Source of the DNA: an uncultured Coriobacteriaceae bacterium
GTDB taxonomy: Bacteria > Actinomycetota > Coriobacteriia > Coriobacteriales > Atopobiaceae
Direction: 5' to 3'
Assembly: GCA_902793465.1 (NCBI GenBank)
Contig: CADBDT010000004.1
Span: forward strand, 124,001 to 188,000
Length of the DNA stretch: 64,000 nt
The translations under genes were made by a program, and so were the position numbers. Positions 43,694 to 51,350 of the stretch are shown piece after piece. The stretch's first letter is position 1; the number at the start of each line of letters is the position of its first letter. A model generated the notes under the pieces. It saw only the letters and a program-made list of their open reading frames with translations, searched no databases and was not told the DNA's origin.

Positions 43694-46501
43694 TTAGTCG
43701 TGCACGACCACAACGTCGCCGACCTTAATGGCGTTGTACAGGATCTCGGCGGCGTAGTAGGGAAGGTTTACACAGCCGTGGCTGCCATCAAACTGGTAGA
43801 TGTTTTCGCCAAAGTAGTTGCGCCACAGGGCGTCGTGCAAGCCATAGCCCCCGTAGAACGGCATCCAGTACTGTACGTCACTCTCGTAGTCTGGCAGCCC
43901 ATCGCCGTCCTGATCCAGGCCGATGAGCTTTTCGGGTGACTTCTTCTTTTCTAGGTAAAAGACACCGGTTACCGTCTCGTCGTTGAGCGCTGTGTTGCCC
44001 GAAACGCACTCGGACTGCATTATTATGTTTGAGTCCTCGTCAAACATAATTACATACTGTTCGGTTAGGTCTACGTCTACGTAGCGCGGACCCCAGTCCT
44101 GAGCATTGTGAATGTACTTTTCGGCAGTGCTCTTCATGGGGATTTCCAAAGGCTCGGAGGATCCAGCAGCCAGCTGTTCGCATACCTTAACGGTTAGTGC
44201 CTGGGGGTCGATTTCCCATCCGTAGGTTCCGCCGAATACCTGGACACGCTTGCCGTCGCTTGCGCGCGTGTAGGTTCGCTGCGTGCCAACAGTGTTGACC
44301 TTTTTGGCAAGAGTGTTAATTGCCCAGTCTGCCACCCAATCTGCATTGGCAACAACGTTGCCGTCCTTGTCCAGCGAAAGCCAGGAACGTATGAGCTCCG
44401 AATCTATGGTTGCTGCCTTGGATTCCTTAACCATAAGGGGAATCTCGAGGTCTCCCAAGGCGTTGGCCTGCTTTATGGCGCCGTCTATTGTGTTCGAACT
44501 CATGGTAATGTTCGGCTTTTGAATTTGCTCTTCGCCAAATGTGACCTCGTTCTTTAGCTCCTTAACAGCCTGTGTGACCGTCTGGTTGGCAAGGTCGTGC
44601 GAAATCGCGTTGCCATTTTTTTCCTCCTTGGCCACAAAGGTCTTCTTGGAGGAGTCGTAGGTAATGGATGCGTCCTGCGGCATGGTGGCATTCTTGTTGT
44701 AGGCGTCCACTGTTGCGTCGGTTGTCGACTGGAGCTTGTCTTGGTTAAAGAGCACGCCCTCGGTTACGCTAAACGTTCGCGGCAAGAAGGCCGCAACGGG
44801 CCAGGTCCACCCAGGAAGATCCTTTTTTGCGCCCTCCTCGTAAGCCTGCGGATCGAGCGAAAAATCTATGTCGCCCGAGCTAATGTCCAGGTTTATGCCG
44901 TCGCCAGTAACCTTGAGGTCATAGTTTGTGTGAGCTTCCTGAACCTTGGAGGCAACTTTTTTGGCTGTGCTCCAGGATGCGTCCACCTCGTTGATTACGG
45001 TTCCCGGCAAATAGTGCATAGAGAAGAACACCGATACGCCTATATACAAAACAATAATTACGACGGGAACAATGAATTTGGGCGATTTTGCGTTGTTTAC
45101 CACCCAGTCCCTGGCGGATGTAAACGCATGCTGCACGACCTCAAACGGAGTTCGCTTCTCCTGTTCCTTAATGTGGGCTGCCTTGGGCTTGCCCTTTGTC
45201 TTTGCCGTTGTAGCGGCGACCTTTGGCTTTGACCCAGCTGGCTTGGCCGCTGCAGCCGCCGCTTTGGTGCCAGCGGGCTTTTGGCCATTGACCGTCTTGC
45301 CGTTTTGCGTAGCGGCCTTCTTTGCGGCCTTTTGCTTTTTTGCGCCTGCGCTCGCTGCACCGGCTGCCGCGGCCTTTTTTGCTGTTGTTTTTGACTGTGC
45401 GGCTTTAGGGCCGTTTGGCTGGGCGACCGTTGTCTCGGCGTTCTTGGGGACGGATTTGATCTTTTTTGTTCCGTTTTCGCCTGCGACTTTGGTGGTGTTT
45501 GGCCTTGATGCCTTCGTGGCTGCGGCCTTGCCCTTTCCAGAGCCTTTGGCCACCTTGGGGCTTGCGACGTTTGCTGGAACGGCCGTTGATTCGGGCGTTC
45601 TCTTTCTCTTTTTTGTTGGCTCTCCAGCCGTTGCTCGGGTTGCAGCTATCTTTGCGCTCTCGGTCTGGGTGGCGCCTGTCGTAGCCTCCGAAGGAGCGGC
45701 CTTTGTCGTGCTAGCGGGCCTTCCTTTTGCTGATGCAGGCCTGCGAGTCCGCTTTGCCAAAGCGGTAGAGTCGTTGTTCGGGCGTTTGGCTAGGCTTGTT
45801 GAGCCATTCTTTTTACGCTTGGTCAGGTTTGTAGGACCGTTCTGGCGCCTGGCTAGGCTGGTTGATCCTGCGGCTGCCGGCCTTTTGCCGCGCTTGGGCG
45901 ACTGATTGGCCATCTGCTGCGAAGGAGCATCCTTGCGCTTGACCTTCTTGTTAGGCGTTTTTTTGTTTCCCGATTTGGGCGCGCCCCCTGCGTTGGGAGT
46001 GCCGGCCGCCTTGGGGGCGTTGCCCGCCTTGGGGGCGCTACCAGCGTTAGAGCCGCTGGCCGACTTGGGAGCGCTACCTGTCTTGGAGGCGCTGGTCGAC
46101 CTGGAAGTATTGTTCTCTTGCGAAACGCTACCAGCCTTGGGAGCATTACCCGCGTTAGAAGTACTGGTTGCCTTGGGAGCGCCTGCTGTTTTGGAAGCGC
46201 TGGTCGGCTTTAGTACGCTGCCTGTTTTGGGCGCGGCATCCGCCTTGGGCGCGTTGCCCGTCGTGGGAGCATTGCCCATTTTGGGAGCTGCGTCTGTCTC
46301 GGGGACGCCGTCCACGTTTGAGGCACCGCCATCATTGGGAGTTGCGCTCTCTTTTGTGGATGGAGAGGCCGAAGGCTCGCGCCGCTGGTCGATGGCCTGT
46401 CTGGATTCTGGCTTGGTTGTGTCCTTACTTGCTTCTGTCGCTTTGTTCTGCATTCCTTCTATTCCAAACTCAAAGGCAACAGCATGGACCACAAGTCTCA
46501 T
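43694..46501 (-). CDS. L,D-transpeptidase (YkuD) with long Ala/Lys-rich cytoplasmic tail
   Basis: About 935 residues. About 1-460 is a low-complexity tail with repeats of the A-P-K-x-G type, then Lys/Ala/Thr-rich histone-H1-like sequence. A membrane helix follows (about 480-500), then a peptidoglycan-binding domain of the PG_binding_4 type (about 510-800) and a YkuD domain with HGCVNLP, catalytic Cys910. It should make 3-3 crosslinks or attach proteins to peptidoglycan. The start is uncertain: ATG 46501 lacks a good ribosome site, while ATG 46453 has GAAGGA directly before it. Confidence 0.87.
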   Translation of the reverse strand: MRLVVHAVAFEFGIEGMQNKATEASKDTTKPESRQAIDQRREPSASPSTKESATPNDGGASNVDGVPETDAAPKMGNAPTTGNAPKADAAPKTGSVLKPTSASKTAGAPKATSTSNAGNAPKAGSVSQENNTSRSTSASKTGSAPKSASGSNAGSAPKAGNAPKAAGTPNAGGAPKSGNKKTPNKKVKRKDAPSQQMANQSPKRGKRPAAAGSTSLARRQNGPTNLTKRKKNGSTSLAKRPNNDSTALAKRTRRPASAKGRPASTTKAAPSEATTGATQTESAKIAATRATAGEPTKKRKRTPESTAVPANVASPKVAKGSGKGKAAATKASRPNTTKVAGENGTKKIKSVPKNAETTVAQPNGPKAAQSKTTAKKAAAAGAASAGAKKQKAAKKAATQNGKTVNGQKPAGTKAAAAAAKPAGSKPKVAATTAKTKGKPKAAHIKEQEKRTPFEVVQHAFTSARDWVVNNAKSPKFIVPVVIIVLYIGVSVFFSMHYLPGTVINEVDASWSTAKKVASKVQEAHTNYDLKVTGDGINLDISSGDIDFSLDPQAYEEGAKKDLPGWTWPVAAFLPRTFSVTEGVLFNQDKLQSTTDATVDAYNKNATMPQDASITYDSSKKTFVAKEEKNGNAISHDLANQTVTQAVKELKNEVTFGEEQIQKPNITMSSNTIDGAIKQANALGDLEIPLMVKESKAATIDSELIRSWLSLDKDGNVVANADWVADWAINTLAKKVNTVGTQRTYTRASDGKRVQVFGGTYGWEIDPQALTVKVCEQLAAGSSEPLEIPMKSTAEKYIHNAQDWGPRYVDVDLTEQYVIMFDEDSNIIMQSECVSGNTALNDETVTGVFYLEKKKSPEKLIGLDQDGDGLPDYESDVQYWMPFYGGYGLHDALWRNYFGENIYQFDGSHGCVNLPYYAAEILYNAIKVGDVVVVHD

Positions 46502-46935
46502 GCGTAATAAACCAAGTAGATACGTAGCTAAAGAAGATTACCGCTAATTTGTGTCAGTTAAACCTATATCGAATGGATTCAGCACCAAATCCATAATGCA
46601 CACCTTATTGACGTCCCCGTGTTTGCGAATATGTTCGTGGTGTTGCGGGGCCGGGCCTTGACGGCTGGCTGTCAAGGGTCTTCTTAGGCGGTGTACCCCG
46701 AGCTGGCATCTCCCCGTGTTTTGTAGTTGCCAAGGTGGATAGGCACACACTCGGGGTGGGGTCATCCGCGCGGATGGGTGGCAGCCGAGTGTGCACGCGT
46801 GCCGCCAGGACCCGCGACCCTGCCTTCGGCCGGGCTTGCCCGCCCGCTGGCGCCCCACGACGGTTGCTGCCAGAAGTATGGGTGGATGGCCTGGCTGCCC
46901 TTATCCGCACGCGTGGTAGCCCCCCGCAAGCAAGA
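46502..46935. other. Non-coding stretch with potential RNA structure
   Basis: This gap of about 550 bp between the divergent ldt and Cthe_2159-type genes has no credible ORF. It holds a hairpin CTTGAC GGCTGGCT GTCAAG (about 46657-46676) and a longer one, CACACTCGG .. CCGAGTGTG (about 46742-46784) enclosing CCGCGCGG. High G+C and several stems suggest a structured transcript or leader, but I could not match it to RNase P, tmRNA, SRP RNA, 6S or a known riboswitch on either strand. Confidence 0.45.
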
Positions 46936-47000
46936 CCTTAAAGAACCTTAAGCCATGTGTGAGATGTGGTGTAGACCTGGTTCTTTAAGTTTTGTTAAAG
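46936..47000 (+). promoter_or_regulatory. Paired TTAA-rich inverted repeats upstream of the Cthe_2159-type gene
   Basis: CTTAAAGAACCTTAAG (46936-46951) and CTTTAAGTTTTGTTAAAG (46983-47000) are palindromic sites with six-base CTTTAA / TTAAAG half-sites, in an A/T-rich patch 54-120 bases before the ATG. Spacing and symmetry suggest binding of a dimeric regulator to the promoter. The regulator is unknown. Confidence 0.55.
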
Positions 47001-47013
47001 CGTACGGTCGTAT

Positions 47014-47044
47014 CTTCGTCGTGTGTTGGAACACACGAAGGAGG
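47014..47044 (+). promoter_or_regulatory. Hairpin overlapping the Shine-Dalgarno site
   Basis: CTTCGTCGTGTGTT and AACACACGAAG pair (about 10-11 base pairs, one bulge) around GG, and the right arm runs into GAAGGAGG, the ribosome site of the gene starting at 47054. Pairing would partly hide the site, so translation may be controlled by structure in the leader. Confidence 0.5.
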
Positions 47045-47053
47045 TTCTACGTT

Positions 47054-48379
47054 ATGAAAACGATCAAGACAACGGGTGCACGTTCCGCAATTATGGCAGG
47101 TCTTCTTTCTCTTGCGCTTGTAGGGTGTGGCGCAGGTGCAGGCTCGGGCTCTTCCTCGGCCAATGCCAGCTCTGCGAGCAATCAGGCGGCTTCCAGTGCG
47201 CTGTCTGTATCGTCCGCAGCCTCAACGGCCTCGGGCGACTCCATTCTGAACACCGCCGACCTGTTTACAGATCGTGACATGCAGCAGACTGCCGACACGA
47301 GCTCGGCAACAAAGATTAGCGTGCAGGACAATACCAATGTAACTATAGACAAGGAAGGCGTGTACGTGCTTTCCGGTTCTGCAAGCAACGTGACCATTAA
47401 CGTTACCGCAGACGACACCGCCAAGGTCCAGCTTGTTCTAGACGGCCTTACAATCCAGAACACCAATACCCCGGCCATCTGCGTGACCTCTGCCGACAAG
47501 GTATTTGTTACCACGGCAAAGGGGAGTACCAACAAGCTCACGGTTACGGACGCCTTTGCTACGGACGAACAGACCAAGGCAGACGCAGTGGTATTCTCTA
47601 AGGACGACCTGGTGCTCAACGGCGAGGGATCGCTGGAGATAAGCTCTTCGCAAAACGGTGTCTCGTCGCACGACGACCTTAAGGTTACGGGTGGAACCTA
47701 TGTAATAAACAGCCAAGAGGACGCGCTCGAGGCAAACGACAATGTGCTCGTAGCCGGAGGCGCAATAACCATAACGTCTCAGAAGGACGGCATCCACGCA
47801 GAAAACGACGAGGACAATACCACAGGCAACGTATACATTAGCAATGCGAACCTGACCATAGACGCAAAGGGCGACGGTATACAGGCTACTGCAGCCCTAC
47901 AGATAGACAGCGGAGTTCTTGCCGTTACGGCTGCTGAGGGCCTGGAAGCCACGTATATCCAAGTTAACGATGGCAACATTAACGTGACTGCGACCGACGA
48001 CGGCATAAACGGATCCAACAAGTCTACCGCGTACACTCCCACCATCGAGATTCGCGGAGGAAACCTTGTGGTGGAAATGGGCCAGGGAGACACCGACGCG
48101 CTCGACGTAAACGGCAACCTGTACATAAGCGGCGGAACAGTGGACATATCGGCGCAGTCTGCGTTCGACTACGACGGCGAGGGCTCGCTTACGGGCGGTA
48201 CCGTGTACGTTAACGGCGAACAAGTGGACACCCTCCAGAACTCCATGATGGGTGGCGGCCAAGGCGGCGGTATGATGGGCGGCCACGGCGGCGGCATGAT
48301 GGGCCAACAAGGCGGCGATATGCAGGGAGGTATGCCCGGTGGCCGCGATGGCGGCATGCAGGGTAGTATGCAGGGCTAA
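47054..48379 (+). CDS. Cthe_2159-type carbohydrate-binding beta-helix lipoprotein
   Basis: A 441-residue protein with a lipoprotein signal (LALVGC at about 21-26) and a Ser/Ala-rich linker. The main domain has repeated right-handed beta-helix rungs (GVYVLSGSASNVTINV.., ADAVVFSKDDLVLNGEGSL.., QEDALEANDNVLVAGGAITITSQKDGIHAEND) typical of Cthe_2159, a calcium- and polysaccharide-binding family. The C-terminus is a Gly/Met-rich repeat (MMGGGQGGGMMGG..). GAAGGAGG precedes the ATG, which gives a start at 47054 rather than the longer frame. It is probably a surface or envelope protein; no neighbour indicates its role. Confidence 0.85.
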   Translation: MKTIKTTGARSAIMAGLLSLALVGCGAGAGSGSSSANASSASNQAASSALSVSSAASTASGDSILNTADLFTDRDMQQTADTSSATKISVQDNTNVTIDKEGVYVLSGSASNVTINVTADDTAKVQLVLDGLTIQNTNTPAICVTSADKVFVTTAKGSTNKLTVTDAFATDEQTKADAVVFSKDDLVLNGEGSLEISSSQNGVSSHDDLKVTGGTYVINSQEDALEANDNVLVAGGAITITSQKDGIHAENDEDNTTGNVYISNANLTIDAKGDGIQATAALQIDSGVLAVTAAEGLEATYIQVNDGNINVTATDDGINGSNKSTAYTPTIEIRGGNLVVEMGQGDTDALDVNGNLYISGGTVDISAQSAFDYDGEGSLTGGTVYVNGEQVDTLQNSMMGGGQGGGMMGGHGGGMMGQQGGDMQGGMPGGRDGGMQGSMQG

Positions 48380-48411
48380 GAGTCTGCCTAGCAGGAAGGA
48401 CCGCGGTAAAA

Positions 48412-48435
48412 CCCAGCCCCTGCTTAGGGGCTGGG
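48412..48435 (+). terminator. Stem-loop after the Cthe_2159-type gene
   Basis: CCCAGCCCC TGCTTA GGGGCTGGG, a perfect nine-base-pair stem starting 33 bases after the stop. It is followed by CCTACTTACG, not a T-run, so efficiency as an intrinsic terminator is uncertain. Confidence 0.5.
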
Positions 48436-48502
48436 CCTACTTACGCCTCGCGCGCCTCGTGCTTGCTCGCGTTATTATGGTGTGGAGCCATAAGGAGGAC
48501 GC

Positions 48503-49957
48503 ATGAACGAGCTTGGCAAGCAGTTTAGGGAATACGTGCTTGGTGCTGCAATTCCCGACTGCACCGTACAAAAGATTGACAACGAGCACATTACGCTAAC
48601 CACGCCCGATGCCGTTGGCGAGGTAAACTTCTACGATTTTGAAGGTGCCCCAGAGATTGTTGAGCTGCGTATCGTAAACCCCGAGTGCGACTGCGAGCCA
48701 AAGTTCTTCCTGCACTTCGAGCTGGAAGACGAGAGTCGCGCCGAGGAGCTCTTTAACGAGATGGCCAGCGAGCTGGAACACCACGATCGCTACGACACCA
48801 CACGTGTTTTGCTTTGCTGTACGGCGGGTATGACAACATCTATGTTTGCGAGCAAGCTAACCGACGCGGCCAACACGCTCTCTTTGGACTACACGTTTGA
48901 CGCCATCCCGCTTGAGCAGGCAAAGGAGCATGGCGGATCCTACGATGCGGTGCTTCTTGCTCCGCAGGTGGGCTACCAGCGCCAGGCTGTTGCAGATGCC
49001 TTTCCCAACGCGGCCGTGGTGGAGATTCCAGCAAAGGTATTTGCGAGCTTCGATGCCGGTGCTGCGCTGCGCATGGTAATGCACTTGCTTTCGGACAACA
49101 CGTTTTTTGTCGATCAGGACTCAACCAACCTCAAATTTGCACGCAACCTCAAAAACGACAAGCGCATTATGGTTATAACCATTGTTAACCGACCGCGCTT
49201 CTCGTGGATAGGTTGGCGCATTTACGATGGGGACAAGATCGAAGCCCACGGAAGCGTTACTAAGCCCAAGCACGACCTGCGCGACGTGGAGGACCTTCTG
49301 GCTACCATGCACTTTAGGGGTTACGACCCCAGCGAGCTCGATGCCATTGGCATAGCTGTGCCTGGCGTGGTAAATCGCGGTTCGGTGGCCTTTACCGGCC
49401 ACAACATTACCGACTACGAGCTGGGAAGGACGCTTGCCAAGCGCTACGGGCTTAAGGTGTTTGTGGACAACAACGCAAACGCTGCGGCCGTGGGCTGCTA
49501 TATGACGCAGGACGAATACGATTCGGTCGTACTGCATGCACAGCAGACTGGATATGCTGTGGGTGGCCAGGGTATCGTGGTGGACGGGCATCTGCTCAAG
49601 GGCCGCAAGAACTTTGCGGGCGAGTTGGGTCCGCTGTTTGGTGCCGTGCACACGACGGTACGCGAGGAGCGCAAGAATCTGGACCCGTGGACGCCCGAGG
49701 GCATGCGTAAGCTGGTGGCTCCCGTGCTCGCCTCCGACGTCTCGCTTGTTGCGCCGGACGCAATCTACGTTGCGGTGGATCTTCTGGACGACATGGAGGC
49801 TCTGCGCAAAGAGATGGAATTGTACTTTGGCAGCAGGCTGGAAACATACATCCCCGACCTCGTTCACGTTACGGACTACCGCGAGCGCATTACACTGGGC
49901 GAGCTTGCGCTTTGCCTGCAAAAACTCAACAACCCGCGTCCACACCGCAAGCATTAG
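48503..49957 (+). CDS. PTS EIIB-like domain fused to a ROK-family domain
   Basis: A 484-residue protein. Residues 1-95 are an unassigned domain. About 100-195 resembles the lactose/cellobiose-type EIIB, with VLLCCTAGMTTSMFASKL; Cys106 takes the place of the phosphorylated Cys in CxxGMSTS. About 215-475 is a ROK-type sugar-kinase fold (AIGIAVPGVVNRG, VFVDNNANAAAVG, FAGELGPL), but the N-terminal ATP-loop DxGxT and the zinc Cys motif are absent. It is probably a sugar-responsive regulator using PTS phosphorylation state, with no HTH visible. DUF2804 gene follows 89 bases later. Confidence 0.8.
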   Translation: MNELGKQFREYVLGAAIPDCTVQKIDNEHITLTTPDAVGEVNFYDFEGAPEIVELRIVNPECDCEPKFFLHFELEDESRAEELFNEMASELEHHDRYDTTRVLLCCTAGMTTSMFASKLTDAANTLSLDYTFDAIPLEQAKEHGGSYDAVLLAPQVGYQRQAVADAFPNAAVVEIPAKVFASFDAGAALRMVMHLLSDNTFFVDQDSTNLKFARNLKNDKRIMVITIVNRPRFSWIGWRIYDGDKIEAHGSVTKPKHDLRDVEDLLATMHFRGYDPSELDAIGIAVPGVVNRGSVAFTGHNITDYELGRTLAKRYGLKVFVDNNANAAAVGCYMTQDEYDSVVLHAQQTGYAVGGQGIVVDGHLLKGRKNFAGELGPLFGAVHTTVREERKNLDPWTPEGMRKLVAPVLASDVSLVAPDAIYVAVDLLDDMEALRKEMELYFGSRLETYIPDLVHVTDYRERITLGELALCLQKLNNPRPHRKH

Positions 49958-50046
49958 CAGAACGCTGGGCACACCACCACGAGTCAAGCTAGAATGGATG
50001 CAGGCACATACATGCGCATTCGGCAGGAGGGAAGGGGAGTAACACA

Positions 50047-51093
50047 ATGGCGCAGGAACATCTGATTACTAACGCTTCGGGTCCGCTCCTAAACGAGGAC
50101 GGGAGCCTGAGGGAACCAGGCTATGCATTTGCACCGCCCTTCGAGTACAGTCACGACCGTATTGCAGCCTCGCCTCTTCGTATTAAGGACTGGGATTACT
50201 ACTTGGCAAACGACGACGAGTACGCCGTTTGCCTTACGTTTTCGGACCTTGGCTACATAGGCCTTGTGTCTGCGAGCGTGCTCGACTTTGCCAACCGTAC
50301 ATACAAGACCACCAGCGAGCTTCTTGTAATGCCGCTCGGACGCATGGGCTTGCCAACGAGTTCGGACGTGGGCGACATAGAATGGCAGAACAAGCGGTGT
50401 CGGGTTCACTTTGCCCATACGCCTGCTGGAAGGCGACTCTCGTTCTTCATGGCTCGCTTTGACGGCGACGAGGAGCTGGACGTGGAGCTTCTTCTGGACG
50501 AGCCTCCACGTGACTCGATGGTTATCTGCACGCCGTGGGCCACTAACCCAAAGGCGTTCTACTACAACCGCAAGATTCTGGGCATGCGTGCCCGTGGCGG
50601 TTTTAGGAAGGGGGCGCTCTCTCACGAGTTCGACCGCTCGCAGTCGCTTGGCCTGCTGGATTGGGGTCGCGGCGTGTGGACATACAACAACACTTGGTAT
50701 TGGGCGGCTATCCAAGGGCACGTGGACGGGCACGTTGTTGCGCTCAACCTTGGCTACGGATTTGGCGATACAAGCGCCGCAAGCGAGAACATGCTGTTTG
50801 TGGATGGCATTGCGCACAAGCTGGGCCTCGTAGACTTTGGCATGCCAGTCCTTCCCGATGGGAGCTACGACTACCTGGAGCCATGGCATATAACCGATCA
50901 GGATGGCAGGCTTGACCTCGCGTTTTCTCCCGAGATCGACCGCGTGGACAACATAGACGTCGCAGGGGTCGTGTCCTCGAAGCAGCATCAGGTCTTTGGC
51001 AAGGTTTCCGGTTACGCCGTGCTCGACGATGGCTCGAGGCTCGAGCTCGAGGGAATCCGCGGCAGTGCGGAGCACATACACAACAAGTACTGA
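50047..51093 (+). CDS. DUF2804 family protein
   Basis: A 348-residue protein matching the DUF2804 pattern: N-terminal LITNASGPLLNEDGSLREPGYAF, RIKDWDYYLAND, and WTYNNTWYWAAIQGHVDGH. The family is found in bacteria and some eukaryotes and has no established activity that I know; its fold suggests a sugar- or lipid-binding beta-barrel. It may be cotranscribed with the EIIB-ROK gene, and GGAGGGAAGGGG precedes the ATG. Confidence 0.85.
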   Translation: MAQEHLITNASGPLLNEDGSLREPGYAFAPPFEYSHDRIAASPLRIKDWDYYLANDDEYAVCLTFSDLGYIGLVSASVLDFANRTYKTTSELLVMPLGRMGLPTSSDVGDIEWQNKRCRVHFAHTPAGRRLSFFMARFDGDEELDVELLLDEPPRDSMVICTPWATNPKAFYYNRKILGMRARGGFRKGALSHEFDRSQSLGLLDWGRGVWTYNNTWYWAAIQGHVDGHVVALNLGYGFGDTSAASENMLFVDGIAHKLGLVDFGMPVLPDGSYDYLEPWHITDQDGRLDLAFSPEIDRVDNIDVAGVVSSKQHQVFGKVSGYAVLDDGSRLELEGIRGSAEHIHNKY

Positions 51094-51132
51094 CCTATCA
51101 AAGGGGGAGTACGAAAACTCGCGAAGAAGTGG

Positions 51133-51236
51133 GTGCCGTAAGGGGATACTCCCCATCGGGTACATCGCGAGTTAGCAATTCCCTACGATAGGGCCTATCC
51201 GCGATGTACCCGTAGGGGAATATCCCCTTACGGCAC
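51133..51236. repeat. GTACATCGCG-core palindromic element inside a CCTATCAA pair
   Basis: Arms GTGCCGTAAGGGGATACTCC.. (51133) and ..TATCCCCTTACGGCAC (ending 51236) flank the core GGGTACATCGCGAGTTAG / CCTATCCGCGATGTACCCG, in the opposite orientation to most copies. It is enclosed by GACCTATCAAAGGGGGAGTA (51092) and CTCCTGATAGGTC (51257-51269), which pair as an outer stem from the second element family. The 257-bp gap to the next gene holds nothing else. Confidence 0.8.
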
Positions 51237-51350
51237 TCCGTTTACGAACAGCCTGCTCCTGATAGGTCAAAAGTGCCCTGAGCGCCTGCTCGCTTTTCGT
51301 TAATATAGTCCTGTAGGAACCAGCGCCATTTGGACGATAAGAGGCCCATT

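Noticed and set aside
45072-45905. Plus-strand frame of 277 codons, hydrophobic
   Set aside because: It is the complement of the Ala/Lys-rich tail of the L,D-transpeptidase gene; the hydrophobic look results from the antisense of Lys/Ala codons.
46657-46950. RNase P RNA, tmRNA, SRP RNA, 6S RNA or cobalamin riboswitch in the structured gap
   Set aside because: None of the conserved segments of these RNAs was seen on either strand.
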